Below are positions 16,453 to 24,822 of a DNA stretch of 47,636 nt, piece by piece. Location: positions 1-47,636 of the IMG/VR virus record IMGVR_UViG_3300048930_000447. One strand, written 5' to 3'. The stretch comes from a virus. Each line of letters starts with the position of its first letter. Position 1 is the first letter of the stretch. The notes beneath the pieces were generated by a model. The model saw only the letters and a list, made by a program, of their open reading frames with translations, was not told the DNA's origin and ran no database searches. A program made the position numbers and the translations under genes.

Positions 16453-18339
16453 TCAGGTGTTCAAGAGACGCCGCGCAGGGCCGATGTAGCGGCGCGCGAC
16501 AACCAGGTTGCGCAGCCACCAGTACATGTCGTGGTCGGCCGGCTTGGTGCCGCCGTGGTAGGCCATCGTCCACAGGCCGCGGATGCCCATGAGCGGATGG
16601 CGGAAGAAGGCCAGGTCATCGCGGCCACCGATCGGCACGCCGTCGAGCCATGACCACAGCCGGCCGTCGTTACGCGCGATGCCGTTGCCCGCCGCATCGG
16701 GGTTGCTCAGGTCGATGCTGTTGATGCGGCAGTAGCTCTCGAAGGTCACCCACCGCCCCGCCGGAATGCAGCGGTCCTGCCCGCGCGTGCCGATGCGCAT
16801 GTTCTGCTCGGTGCCGTACAGGCCGCCGTCGCGCAGCGTGTCGTAGGGGCCCAGGTGCGACGGCGCATAGCCCACCGCGATGGCGCCGGGGTAGGCGTTG
16901 TGCTCCGGGTGCGGCATGCCCAGCGTGTGGCCGCGGATGGACTGGCCTTCGCAGATGTACTGCTTTCCGTCCCACCAGGCGCCGCCGCTTGACGCGATCT
17001 GCCCGGCGCCGTAGCCGTAGGTGGAGTCGATCAGCCAGCCGCCATCGGGCAGGCCCTTGCCATACCGCAGTTCGAAGCCGATGGGGCTCCACTTGAAGCC
17101 GTAGGTGCGCGACCAGAACGAATCGGGCTCCAGGAAGATTTCGCAGCGCAGGTACAGCTCTTTCTCCAGGCCCACCGGCGACGGCAAAAAGCCGTTGTCG
17201 GGGTCGGCGCGCTGCCAGGACTTCTTGAACTCGCCACCGCCCGACAGCTTGGGCTGCTTGGCGATGCAGGTGCGCATCATGTAGCGGCCCGGGTGGTCGG
17301 GGTCCGGGTGCACCGAGGTGCGCTCGTACTGCGCGGGGATCATCGACACGTAGTCGAACAGGCCCGCCTCGCGGCCCTTCTTGACCAGGATGTTGTCGGG
17401 CTGCGATTTGCCCGGCGTGCCGTTCCAGTTCGACTCGCGCAGGTCGCCGGCCAGCAGCACGTCGGTGTGGCCGGGCAGGTTCTCTTCGCCGACCTCCATG
17501 GCCAGGCCGTACACCGGCGCCTGGCCAGCGCCCCCCAGCAGCAGCGGCGGCGCGTCGGTCTCGAACACCGACAGCGCCAGCGGGTACTCGTCGTCACTGC
17601 TGTTCGCGTGCAACCGCATCACGGCGCGGTCGATCGACGGCAGATCCTTCAGGCCGAGGAAGTGGATCAGCTGGCGGTAGCGCCGGTCCATCAGGGCCGA
17701 CACCGAGCCGTCCATAGCGCCCGGCGGGTTCTTCGCGGTGGCCGTTGCCGGCGTGAACACGGCCAGGTCGCCGCGCAGCACATGCTCTGCGCCGTCGCTG
17801 GTGGTCACCACGAGCTGCGGCGGGTTGTCGCCGTGGGTGCCGCACCAGGTGACCTTGGCGTTTGCGTGGACCTTTGGCGCGGTCATGAAGAACGCGCCGC
17901 GGTTCTGGCCGGCATGCCAGCGCTGAGCCAGCTCGGTGATGTCCAGGCCTACATAGCCCGTCGTCCCCGCGGGCACGGCCAGCGTGTACCAGGGGTCGGC
18001 GCCCTGCTCGATGCCGTTGCGGTCCAGCCAGTCGCCGTTGACGCGCTTCCAGCGCAGGTGCACCGCGCCGTTGAACACGATCGCGTTCGGGCCGCTCATC
18101 ACCACGTGGTTCGGCCACACGCGGTAGGAGCCAGGCGCTGGCACCGGCACCGGGGAGTAGTCGCCAGCCGGAGCTGGGGCCGGGGCTGGCTCAGGCTCAG
18201 GCTCGGGCTCAGGAGCTGGCGCGGGGGCTGGCGCAGGCGCAGGGCTCGGCGCAGGCGCAGGGGCCGGCACTTCGAGCGCGTCTGCGACCGCCAGAATTTC
18301 GGCCGCCGCCGCTCGCAGGCGGTCTACGTGGGCGGCCAT
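16453..18339 (-). CDS. Spike-like protein with Pro/Ala/Glu linker and jelly-roll-like C-terminus
   Basis: A 628-residue protein. After an N-terminal helix (MAAHVDRLRAAAAEILAVADAL), residues about 28-70 are an alternating Pro linker (PAPAPAPAPEPEPEPEPAP), which holds domains apart. The remaining roughly 550 residues include segments typical of lectin or polysaccharide-lyase jelly rolls (FWSRTYGFKWSPIGFELRYG, GRWVTFESYCRINSID, DGRLWSWLDGVPIGG). A carbohydrate-binding or lyase-like role on the virion surface is inferred. I start it at 18339; longer in-frame readings run through neighbouring genes. Confidence 0.6.
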   Translation of the reverse strand: MAAHVDRLRAAAAEILAVADALEVPAPAPAPSPAPAPAPAPAPEPEPEPEPAPAPAPAGDYSPVPVPAPGSYRVWPNHVVMSGPNAIVFNGAVHLRWKRVNGDWLDRNGIEQGADPWYTLAVPAGTTGYVGLDITELAQRWHAGQNRGAFFMTAPKVHANAKVTWCGTHGDNPPQLVVTTSDGAEHVLRGDLAVFTPATATAKNPPGAMDGSVSALMDRRYRQLIHFLGLKDLPSIDRAVMRLHANSSDDEYPLALSVFETDAPPLLLGGAGQAPVYGLAMEVGEENLPGHTDVLLAGDLRESNWNGTPGKSQPDNILVKKGREAGLFDYVSMIPAQYERTSVHPDPDHPGRYMMRTCIAKQPKLSGGGEFKKSWQRADPDNGFLPSPVGLEKELYLRCEIFLEPDSFWSRTYGFKWSPIGFELRYGKGLPDGGWLIDSTYGYGAGQIASSGGAWWDGKQYICEGQSIRGHTLGMPHPEHNAYPGAIAVGYAPSHLGPYDTLRDGGLYGTEQNMRIGTRGQDRCIPAGRWVTFESYCRINSIDLSNPDAAGNGIARNDGRLWSWLDGVPIGGRDDLAFFRHPLMGIRGLWTMAYHGGTKPADHDMYWWLRNLVVARRYIGPARRLLNT

Positions 18340-18344
18340 GGTGC

Positions 18345-18512
18345 CTAGCCCGCCGACTTGGCGTCGATCGCCGCCTGCAGCTCGGCGATGGCCGTCGACA
18401 GGCTGGCATCCAACGTGCCGGCCACGTCCACATCGGTGCTGCCGGCGGCCTCGGCCTGCTCGATGCCGAAGGTGAGCGCATCGCGCAGCACGCGCGCTTC
18501 GTCGATGTTCAT
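18345..18512 (-). CDS. Small acidic helical protein
   Basis: A 55-residue protein, MNIDEARVLRDALTFGIEQA to IDAKSAG, predicted helical by composition. It is linked to the upstream lipoprotein gene by an ATGA overlap and lies six bases before the spike-like gene. The spike N-terminal helix has a similar composition, so the two could interact, but that is speculation. Function unknown. Confidence 0.55.
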   Translation of the reverse strand: MNIDEARVLRDALTFGIEQAEAAGSTDVDVAGTLDASLSTAIAELQAAIDAKSAG

Positions 18513-18889
18513 TGCGTGCTCCCGGTGAGTTGGCCGATGCGTGCCAGCGCCGCCTGGGCGCGCTTGAGCTCGGCGGGCGAAGGCTGGCGCTTGTCGGCGC
18601 ACGCGGCGCGCGCGGCGGCCTGCACCTCGCGCGCGGCATCGGCCACGGCCTGGGCCTGCGCGGCGTCGATCTGGCCCGCGCGCAGCTGGCGCGTGGCGGT
18701 GTTGACGCCGACGATGGCGCGGGTCTGCAGCGGCGCCACGGCGGCCTCGCAGGGGTTGGTGGCCAGCGTCGCCACCCACACGATGTTGCTGGTGCCGCCA
18801 CCCGCCAGCGGCTGCGAGCTCGGCGGGGGCGTCGAGCACGCTGCCAGGGACAAGGCAGCGACAGTCAGGGCAATAAGGCGAGTCCTCAT
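18509..18889 (-). CDS. Lipoprotein of unknown function within the fibre block
   Basis: A 126-residue protein with a signal MRTRLIALTVAALSLAAC (lipobox LAAC, Cys18), a Ser/Pro/Gly linker and a long Ala-rich helical domain with two further Cys (TNPCEAAV, RAACADK). A lipoprotein among virion genes is unusual. It could be a lysis component (o-spanin-like), a superinfection factor, or an envelope-bound assembly aid. It is translationally coupled to the 55-residue gene. Confidence 0.6.
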   Translation of the reverse strand: MRTRLIALTVAALSLAACSTPPPSSQPLAGGGTSNIVWVATLATNPCEAAVAPLQTRAIVGVNTATRQLRAGQIDAAQAQAVADAAREVQAAARAACADKRQPSPAELKRAQAALARIGQLTGSTQ

Positions 18890-18896
18890 GGTCGCC

Positions 18897-19517
18897 TCAC
18901 GCGCGCTTGGCGAAACGCGGGGCGTTCGCCGCTTCCGGAACCCAGCGCAGGCGCAGGTCCGCGTACACGTCGCCGCCGAGCGGGTACATGCCGATCGTCA
19001 GCGTGGCAGCAGCGATGGCGAAACTCACGGTGTCGCCGCTGTTGATGGTCTTCGACGTGGTCAACGCCGCGCGCCACAGCAGGTTGCCGCCGCTGGAGGC
19101 ATCGAACACGCAGTACTCGACCACCGTGCCCCAGCCTGCGCTGGGCGTCGGGAAGTTGATGGCGATGTTGTTGCTGGTGACGCCACCGGTACCGCTGGAC
19201 GCCGACGTGCTACCCGCGGACTGGGTGCCGGCGTAGTTGGTCAGCGATGCCGTGACCGCCACGCGCGCGTAGCTGCCCCCGCTGACCTCGGTGCCGCAGG
19301 CTGTATCCGAGCCGGTACCGGTCGCCAGCGCGTAGTAGTGCGTCGCGGGCGGCGTGAACGACTGAGCGCGGACGAACACGTCGACAGCCTTGTTTTCGTA
19401 GTAGTCGCTGAGCGCCTGGGCGTTGGCCAGTGGGGCCGACAGCAGGGCAACGGCGGACAGGACGAGCAATGCGGCCAGGCGATGGGCACCGGCAACGGAT
19501 TTGCGGAACAGGTTCAT
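18897..19517 (-). CDS. Fibre-like protein carrying a Sec signal peptide
   Basis: A 206-residue protein. Residues 1-33 form a textbook signal peptide: basic start MNLFRKSVAGAHR, hydrophobic core LAALLVLSAVALLSAPL, cleavage motif ANA. The mature part (ALSDYYENKAVDVFVRAQSF ... GTEVSGGSYARVAVTAS ... SAGWGTVVEYCVFDASSGGN) matches a short fibre/tail-associated protein family that normally starts directly at the SDYxEN motif with no export signal. The start at 19517 has a strong ribosome site (AAGGAG). Export, or a dual use outside the virion, is a real possibility. Confidence 0.7.
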   Translation of the reverse strand: MNLFRKSVAGAHRLAALLVLSAVALLSAPLANAQALSDYYENKAVDVFVRAQSFTPPATHYYALATGTGSDTACGTEVSGGSYARVAVTASLTNYAGTQSAGSTSASSGTGGVTSNNIAINFPTPSAGWGTVVEYCVFDASSGGNLLWRAALTTSKTINSGDTVSFAIAAATLTIGMYPLGGDVYADLRLRWVPEAANAPRFAKRA

Positions 19518-19647
19518 GAGAGGCTCCTTTTTAAAAGAAACGAGGGAGAGAGTGGGTCTGACCGGCTGCAGCGGGCACGGCCAGCGATTCGACGGATTGC
19601 GTGTGCAGGCGTCTGCACAGGGGCCCCAAGGGCTTCGGCAGGAGGCG
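19518..19647 (-). other. 130-bp gap between head and fibre modules
   Basis: No gene is visible here. It holds the ribosome site of the fibre-like gene and, near 19603-19618, an imperfect palindrome GTGCAGGCGTCTGCAC that resembles the perfect palindrome at 24823-24840. It may mark a module boundary. Confidence 0.4.
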
Positions 19648-19971
19648 TCAGCCCCAGGCAACCAGCGTGGCGCGGATCTCGCCACCGCTGCCGATCGGCA
19701 TGCTTTCGCGCACGCGGAAAACCGTGGCGACGTTCTCCTGCAGCTCGAGCTCCAGCCTGTCGCCGCCACGCAAGTTGCAGAACTGGTTGGCAGGAAACTG
19801 CACGCGCGGCTCGGTGACGACGACGGTGCCGTCGCCCAGCGGTTCAGTGCCGGGCGCGAAGTAGCGCACGGCGCCCGGCACAGGGGTGCCGCCGGGCTGG
19901 GCCGTCCAGACGGCGGGCACGAGAAAGCCCGCGCGGTCGAAGGCGGCGTACAGCTCGGCGACGGTCTTCAC
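19648..19971 (-). CDS. Head-tail joining protein (FII-like)
   Basis: A 107-residue beta-rich protein (MKTVAELYAAFDRAGFLVPA ... VRYFAPGTEPLGDGTVVVTE ... RVRESMPIGSGGEIRATLVAW). It is the last gene of the head module, where lambda encodes FII, and has a similar length. FII-type proteins sit at the head-tail interface. It overlaps the preceding gene by ATGA at 19971. The call rests mainly on order and size. Confidence 0.6.
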   Translation of the reverse strand: MKTVAELYAAFDRAGFLVPAVWTAQPGGTPVPGAVRYFAPGTEPLGDGTVVVTEPRVQFPANQFCNLRGGDRLELELQENVATVFRVRESMPIGSGGEIRATLVAWG

Positions 19972-20192
19972 GGCGCCGGCGACTCCGGTGGCGCGGGTGG
20001 CGGCGGGGGCGGCGGGGGCGGCGGTTCGGTCTTGGCATCGCCTTCGACGATGGCTTCACGGGCCGCACCAAGCCGCTTCAGCCGTTCCTGTTCTGCGGCC
20101 GGCATCTGGGGCAGCGGCGCCCCGTGCTCGAAGGTGCGCACCGCCTTGCCCACCTTCATGACGACACTACCCACAGCGATGAGTTGCTTCAT
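19968..20192 (-). CDS. Small protein with polyproline tail (FI position)
   Basis: A 74-residue protein, MKQLIAVGSVVMKVGKAVRT followed by an acidic helix and a run of ten Pro residues (EPPPPPPPPPPAPPESPAP). It lies between capsid and FII-like genes, the place of lambda FI, which is also a small Pro/Ala-rich packaging helper. The similarity is positional. The polyproline run is unusual and may need EF-P for translation. Confidence 0.6.
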   Translation of the reverse strand: MKQLIAVGSVVMKVGKAVRTFEHGAPLPQMPAAEQERLKRLGAAREAIVEGDAKTEPPPPPPPPPPAPPESPAP

Positions 20193-20203
20193 GGCTGTGG
20201 CTC

Positions 20204-21226
20204 CTACAGCACCGTGGCACGCAACGTGGCGTTGACGCGGTACGGCACCAGCAGCGGGGCGCTCTGCATCAGCAGGTAGCGCATCGAAGGGTCCTGCTCG
20301 ACCCAGCTCTTCGCGTAGTACGGAATGGCCTGAAGCGAATCGTGGTCCATGATGGCGCCAAAGTGCCGCACACCCTCCACCGCGTCACCAGCGGTGCAGA
20401 TCACCGTGCCGGCTGGCAGCATGGCGGTCTCGGTGCCTGTGGCCGGGTCGACGTACCAGCCGCTGTAGACATAGATGTTGAACTGATCGACCTGGCCCAT
20501 ATACACCAGACCTTCGAATCGCACAGCGTCTGCCTTCATGGTGCTGTCGTTGCGCCAGCGGTCCAGGCGCGTCTTAACCTCGGCGTGGGAGCGAAAGGCC
20601 TTCCACACATCGACCGTCATGATCACATCCACGGCGCCGACACCCGCGTTCTTGATCATCAGCTCGGACCAGGTCTGCAGGTCGTCGAGCGGGTTCACGC
20701 CCGCGTCGTTCCACTGCACGCTGCCACCCAGCGTGATGCTATGGCCCGCAGCACGGCCGAAGTCGACCACCTGGGTGGGGTAGTCTTCGCCGGACACGGT
20801 GACCGCGCCGCCGTAGAGTGCCTGGCAGGCCATCCATTCGAGCCTTCGACCAAGCATTTGCACCTGGTCCGTTAGATCCTGCACCAGCAGAGCCTGCTGG
20901 CGCTGCTGTGGCGTCAGCTCGCCGCCGCCAACGGACTCTCCCATTACGCGCTTCACGCTACGCGTCGGTGCCCAGGCGCGCTTGTCCTTGATGTAAGCAG
21001 GCTTGAAGGTGGCGGTCTGGAATCCACGGCTAGCCACCACTTTGCCGGCAACCAGCGGGCTGACGAATGGCGCGATTCGGCGTGGATTGTTTTCGATGTC
21101 GAAGTGAATCTCTTCCGAGGCGTCCTGCGAGACGGTGAGGAAGTACTTGTCGAGCAGGCCGGCCTTGGGCATGCGCAGGTCCTGCACGATCGCCTTGAGC
21201 GTGCTGGTGGAGAACAGGTCAGCCAT
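20204..21226 (-). CDS. Major capsid protein (lambda E family)
   Basis: A 340-residue protein, the expected length for lambda gpE-type shells (341). Family-like stretches include the start MADLFSTSTLKAIVQDL, the IENNPRRIAPFVSPLVAG segment with VASRGFQTATFKPAYIKDKR, and a C-terminal AKSWVEQDPSMRYLLMQSAPLLVP that recurs in these capsids. It builds the HK97-fold head. It lies directly after the decoration protein and before FI/FII-like genes. Confidence 0.93.
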   Translation of the reverse strand: MADLFSTSTLKAIVQDLRMPKAGLLDKYFLTVSQDASEEIHFDIENNPRRIAPFVSPLVAGKVVASRGFQTATFKPAYIKDKRAWAPTRSVKRVMGESVGGGELTPQQRQQALLVQDLTDQVQMLGRRLEWMACQALYGGAVTVSGEDYPTQVVDFGRAAGHSITLGGSVQWNDAGVNPLDDLQTWSELMIKNAGVGAVDVIMTVDVWKAFRSHAEVKTRLDRWRNDSTMKADAVRFEGLVYMGQVDQFNIYVYSGWYVDPATGTETAMLPAGTVICTAGDAVEGVRHFGAIMDHDSLQAIPYYAKSWVEQDPSMRYLLMQSAPLLVPYRVNATLRATVL

Positions 21227-21228
21227 GA

Positions 21229-21603
21229 TCAGGCGCCTCCTTGTACGTTGACGATCTCGATGTTCTTGTCGCGCAGGCCTTGCTTGATGCTGGCCAGCGT
21301 GTGCGCGGTGCCGAGGATCAGCTTGTCGGCGCGGAAGTCGCCGCGGAAATAGGCGACGGTCTGCTTGTCGCCGCCACTGGCGTTGCAGTCCTCGGCCAGG
21401 ACGGCGAAGGGGGTCTGCGAGCCGTCGCCGGCGGCGCTGAGGCTGAGGTTGTATTTGCCGCTCGCGGTGATCTTGCCGAGCACGGCGCCGCGCAGCAGGT
21501 TCTGGCCGCTGATCAGCGTGATCTCCTGGTGCACCAGCAGGTGGGCATTGCCGGCGACCAGGGCGTCGGACGGGGCGGTTGAGGTACCGAAGGATGCGGG
21601 CAT
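21229..21603 (-). CDS. Head decoration protein (lambda D family)
   Basis: A 124-residue protein. The motifs LVAGNAHLLVHQEITLISGQ, LLRGAVLGKI and FAVLAEDCNASGG...VAYFRGDF are typical of gpD-like trimers that bind the threefold positions of the expanded capsid and stabilise it. Two bases separate it from the capsid gene and one from the protease/scaffold gene, as in lambda order C-Nu3-D-E. Confidence 0.9.
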   Translation of the reverse strand: MPASFGTSTAPSDALVAGNAHLLVHQEITLISGQNLLRGAVLGKITASGKYNLSLSAAGDGSQTPFAVLAEDCNASGGDKQTVAYFRGDFRADKLILGTAHTLASIKQGLRDKNIEIVNVQGGA

Positions 21604-21604
21604 G

Positions 21605-22042
21605 TCACTTCACTCCTTGCAGGCTGCGGGCCGTGGCGATGGCACTGGCGGCCAGGGCCTCGGGGCTGTCGGGGTCGGCGGCGCTCGCACCGCTGTCCGG
21701 GCCGACCGGGGGATTGGGGACGCTGGCCATGGCGGCGGCCAGCGGCGAGACGGGACCGACCGGCTTGGTCGACGCGGCGACGGCCGGCGGAGCGTCCTGG
21801 GCGGCAGTGGCCAGCAGCTTGGCGGCCGCCTCGGGCGCCATGTCGCTGTCGAACGCCAGGGCCTGGGCCAGGCCGGCACGGCCAGCGGCTTCGGGCGCAC
21901 GCAGGATGGCGGCGATGCGCGTGCGCTCGCCGCTGCGGGCCTCGCTCTGCGCAGCCGCGACGCGCTGCGCGACCTCGGCTTCGGGGACGCCTTGCGGCGC
22001 GGGGGCGGCTTCCGGGGTGGCCGCCGTGGACTTGTCGGACAT
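21605..22042 (-). CDS. Nested capsid scaffold (Nu3-like) from an internal start
   Basis: An internal ATG at 22042 in the same frame as the protease gene is preceded by a strong ribosome site (AAAGGAAGG, about 4-12 bases upstream on the minus strand). It would give a 145-residue protein, MSDKSTAATPEAAPAPQGVP to TARSLQGVK, with an Ala/Pro-rich helical composition typical of scaffolds. This reproduces the lambda C/Nu3 arrangement, where scaffold is made in excess over protease. Confidence 0.75.
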   Translation of the reverse strand: MSDKSTAATPEAAPAPQGVPEAEVAQRVAAAQSEARSGERTRIAAILRAPEAAGRAGLAQALAFDSDMAPEAAAKLLATAAQDAPPAVAASTKPVGPVSPLAAAMASVPNPPVGPDSGASAADPDSPEALAASAIATARSLQGVK

Positions 22043-22984
22043 GGTCCTTCCTTTCACGGTTGTTGCGGCGGCTGTTCCGCCAGGGGAGAAAACGCTGCGA
22101 CTGCCCGAGCGCACCAGGTCGGTGAGCTCGGCCAGCGTGTCGTCGAAGTTGCCGACGGCATCGACCAGGCCCAACGCCTTGGCGTCGTTGGCGGCAAAGA
22201 CGCCGGCTTCGGTGTCGCGCACGGCCTGCACGTCCAGCGCGCGGGCGGTGGCGACGTGGCCGACGAACATGTCGTACAGGCGCACCACTTCGGCGGTGGC
22301 CAGCGCCTTGGCCTTGTCGCTGAGCGGGGCATGGCTGTTGAAGTCGACCTTGCGCTGGCCGGCGTAGATGAAGGTGTAGGCCAGGCCCATGCGTTCATCG
22401 CGCTTGGACTGGTCGACGTGGACCATCACCACGCCGATGGAGCCAACACTGCCGGCCTGAGGCACAACGATGCGATCGGTACTTGCGGCCAGGCTGTAGG
22501 CGGCGCTGTAGGCGCCTTCGTTTGCGATGGCCCACATGGGTTTGCCACCACGGGCGCGTTGCATGTGACCGGCGAGCTCGAAGTTGCCGGCCACCTCGCC
22601 GCCGGGGGAGTCGAACTCCAGCAGGATGGCCTGGACATCGGGGTCGGCCTGCATCTGGTCGAGCTGATAGCGCAGCACTTCGTAGCTGGCAAAGCTTTCG
22701 CAGGTGGCCATGTCGAAGGCCCAGCGCTGCAGCAGCGCGCCATAGACGCCGAGCACGCCGACGCCGTCGTCGGTGACGATGTAGGGCTTGTCGGCGTAGC
22801 GGCTGACCGGCACGTTGGAGGCGAAGCCATGCGGCCGCTGGCGCGGGGCGGCGGGCTCGGCGGCGCCGAGCTGTGGCTGCTGCAGGATCTGCTGCAGGGT
22901 GTTGCCGAAGATGTCGGCCACGCTGGGCAGCAGCATCAGCGGCACGCCGTACATGCGGGCGGCCAGGTGCGGTAGGTTGCGCAT
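21605..22984 (-). CDS. S49-family head maturation protease (lambda C-like) with scaffold region
   Basis: A 459-residue protein. Residues about 60-290 form a ClpP/SppA-fold S49 protease: VQAILLEFDSPGGEVAGNF, then NEGAYSAAYSLAAS with the probable nucleophile Ser160, QAGSVGSIGVVMVHVD, and the probable base Lys213 in IYAGQRKVDFN. The last 145 residues are an Ala/Pro-rich scaffold domain also made separately from an internal start at 22042. It cleaves scaffold and portal during prohead maturation. It starts one base inside the portal stop. Confidence 0.9.
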   Translation of the reverse strand: MRNLPHLAARMYGVPLMLLPSVADIFGNTLQQILQQPQLGAAEPAAPRQRPHGFASNVPVSRYADKPYIVTDDGVGVLGVYGALLQRWAFDMATCESFASYEVLRYQLDQMQADPDVQAILLEFDSPGGEVAGNFELAGHMQRARGGKPMWAIANEGAYSAAYSLAASTDRIVVPQAGSVGSIGVVMVHVDQSKRDERMGLAYTFIYAGQRKVDFNSHAPLSDKAKALATAEVVRLYDMFVGHVATARALDVQAVRDTEAGVFAANDAKALGLVDAVGNFDDTLAELTDLVRSGSRSVFSPGGTAAATTVKGRTMSDKSTAATPEAAPAPQGVPEAEVAQRVAAAQSEARSGERTRIAAILRAPEAAGRAGLAQALAFDSDMAPEAAAKLLATAAQDAPPAVAASTKPVGPVSPLAAAMASVPNPPVGPDSGASAADPDSPEALAASAIATARSLQGVK

Positions 22985-24555
22985 CAGGCTTGTTCCTTGT
23001 CGGGTTGGGCCGCGCCTTCATTGCTGCCACCGCCATCGCCTTCCGGCGTGCGCAGCTCGTCGGACGGATAGCCTTCGGCCGGTGCTGCTGGCGGCGGGCC
23101 GGCATACGGATTCGGCAGGCCGAGCTCGGCGCAGCGCGCGACCTCGAGGGCGCGTTGCTCGAGCACGTCTTCCCAGTCCAGGCCTTGCTCGGCACACTCC
23201 ATCTCCAGCGTGCTCAGGCCGGACTTCATGCGCTTCTCTGCAGCGTCGGCTTCCTTGACCGGGTCCACCCAGCCGCGACCCGGACCGATCCACTTGCTGG
23301 CGGCATACGCGCGGCGCAGCGTGTAGAAGTCGGGTGCGTCGACCATCTGCCGGTCGACCATCTCCTCGAGCACCAGCTCGTAGGCCGGCTGGCAGAACAT
23401 GAAGCCGACCTTGGCGCGCAGGTAGTTGAAGTAGCGCCAGGCTTCGAGCATGGCGGCGCGCGCGCTGCTGTAGTTGGTCTTGCTGAAGTCCTTGAGCAGC
23501 AGCTCGTACGGCAGGTTGAAGGCGGCGGCGATCTGCCGGTACACCGTCATGACGAATTGGTCGACGCCGTTGGCCGCGTTGGGCGGTGCGAAGGGAGTGA
23601 CTTCGTCGCCCGGGTTCAGCGGGATCAGCGCACCGCCCTTGAGCTTGGTGCGGGCGTCGCGCTGCGACTTGGTGTCGAAGTACTGCTGCGCAGCGTCGGC
23701 GTTGCCGCCGAACAGCTCGACCAGGCTTTCCTGGTCGAGAGGCGTGCGGATGAAGGCGGCGATCAGCGACTGCACGATGGCCGTCTGCAGGTGCACCGTG
23801 AGGTAGTGGTCCAGCTGCTTGAAGGGCTTCATCACCGCGGCGATGAGCGGCTTGCCGCGGGTGGACCCGATGCGGTCTTTGTCGTGCACGTGCAGGAACA
23901 GGCGGCGGCCCCACTTCGTCTTGGCGGGGATGCGGGTCCATTCGCCCAGACCGGCGGCGGCGCCCAGGCCCCAGGCGAGCTGGTCGCCCGGGTGCGTGGT
24001 GCGCACGTGGTAGGCCACGGGCCGGCCAGTGCGCGCGTCGCGCTCGACGCCGGCGCGCAGGGTGGCGCTGTCGGCCAGGCCGTGCGGGTTACTCAGGCGG
24101 TCGGGCTCGATGAGCATGATCCGGCTGGCGAACAGCTGGCCAGGCTCCGGCAGCCACAGCGGCACCGCGCAGGCCTCGCCGTCGACCCACAGGCTGCGGA
24201 TCGTGGACGTGGTGAGTCCGGCGCCGTTGAGCTCGTCGGCGGCGTCGCAGGCGGTGTCGTCCCACCACAGCCGGTGGAAGCCGCCGACGGTGTTGGCGAA
24301 CTCGGTCGCCCAGGCCTTGTCGCGGCCGAGCAGCTTGTACTGCGGCCGCGGGCTCAGGCGCAGGCCGGTGCCGACGACGTTGTCGGCAATGGTCTGCTGC
24401 GCGCCCTGGGCCACACCGTTGTTGCGCACCAGGTCGCGCGAGCGGCCGACGATGGTGCCGCGCTCGGCCAGCAGGTCGGCATCGGGCGAGCTCGGCTGCG
24501 GCGTCCAGCTGCGCAGCGCGTTGTCGTCGGTGTCGGCGGCGACGTGGCTGGTCAT
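22984..24555 (-). CDS. Portal protein (lambda B family)
   Basis: A 523-residue protein, close to lambda gpB (533). Characteristic segments: LLAERGTIVGRSRDLVRNNG, IADNVVGTGLRLSPRPQYKLLG, VDGEACAVPLWLPEP, RIGSTRGKPLIAAVMKPFKQ and QIAAAFNLPYELLLKDFSKTNYSSARAAMLEAWR. It forms the dodecameric DNA channel at the head vertex. I start at 24555 (MTSHVAADTDDNA); the in-frame ATG 22 codons upstream would run into the W-like gene. Confidence 0.92.
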   Translation of the reverse strand: MTSHVAADTDDNALRSWTPQPSSPDADLLAERGTIVGRSRDLVRNNGVAQGAQQTIADNVVGTGLRLSPRPQYKLLGRDKAWATEFANTVGGFHRLWWDDTACDAADELNGAGLTTSTIRSLWVDGEACAVPLWLPEPGQLFASRIMLIEPDRLSNPHGLADSATLRAGVERDARTGRPVAYHVRTTHPGDQLAWGLGAAAGLGEWTRIPAKTKWGRRLFLHVHDKDRIGSTRGKPLIAAVMKPFKQLDHYLTVHLQTAIVQSLIAAFIRTPLDQESLVELFGGNADAAQQYFDTKSQRDARTKLKGGALIPLNPGDEVTPFAPPNAANGVDQFVMTVYRQIAAAFNLPYELLLKDFSKTNYSSARAAMLEAWRYFNYLRAKVGFMFCQPAYELVLEEMVDRQMVDAPDFYTLRRAYAASKWIGPGRGWVDPVKEADAAEKRMKSGLSTLEMECAEQGLDWEDVLEQRALEVARCAELGLPNPYAGPPPAAPAEGYPSDELRTPEGDGGGSNEGAAQPDKEQA

Positions 24556-24565
24556 GGGGTGGCGC

Positions 24566-24805
24566 TCACAGTTGCACGTACAGCGGCTTGCGGCGGCTGG
24601 ACGCAGTGGCATCCAGCGCACCGGCGGCCACGAGCTGGGCCTTCAGGTCGGCGATGTACGCGCGCAGCTTGTCGACGCTGGCAAGGCTGTACTTGACGGC
24701 CATGCCATCGTGCTGGCACTCGACCTCGAGCACGCCGGTCTGCAGGCGGTGGTAGGCCAGCTCGGCCTCGGCCAGGCGCACCTGCAGGGTGGCGGTGTCG
24801 GACAT
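24566..24805 (-). CDS. Head-tail connector W-like protein
   Basis: A 79-residue protein (lambda gpW 68), with a helical start MSDTATLQVRLAEAELAYHR and a short basic end. A small gpW between large terminase and portal is fixed in lambda-type head modules. It attaches after packaging and is needed for tail joining. The 43 bp before it contain a perfect 18-bp palindrome. Confidence 0.8.
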   Translation of the reverse strand: MSDTATLQVRLAEAELAYHRLQTGVLEVECQHDGMAVKYSLASVDKLRAYIADLKAQLVAAGALDATASSRRKPLYVQL

Positions 24806-24822
24806 GGCGTGTCTCCAGAAGC

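Noticed and set aside
18209-18350. Tandem GGCTC/GGGGCTGGC DNA repeats as a regulatory repeat array
   Set aside because: They encode the Pro/Ala/Glu linker of the spike-like protein in frame, so the repetition is explained by protein sequence.
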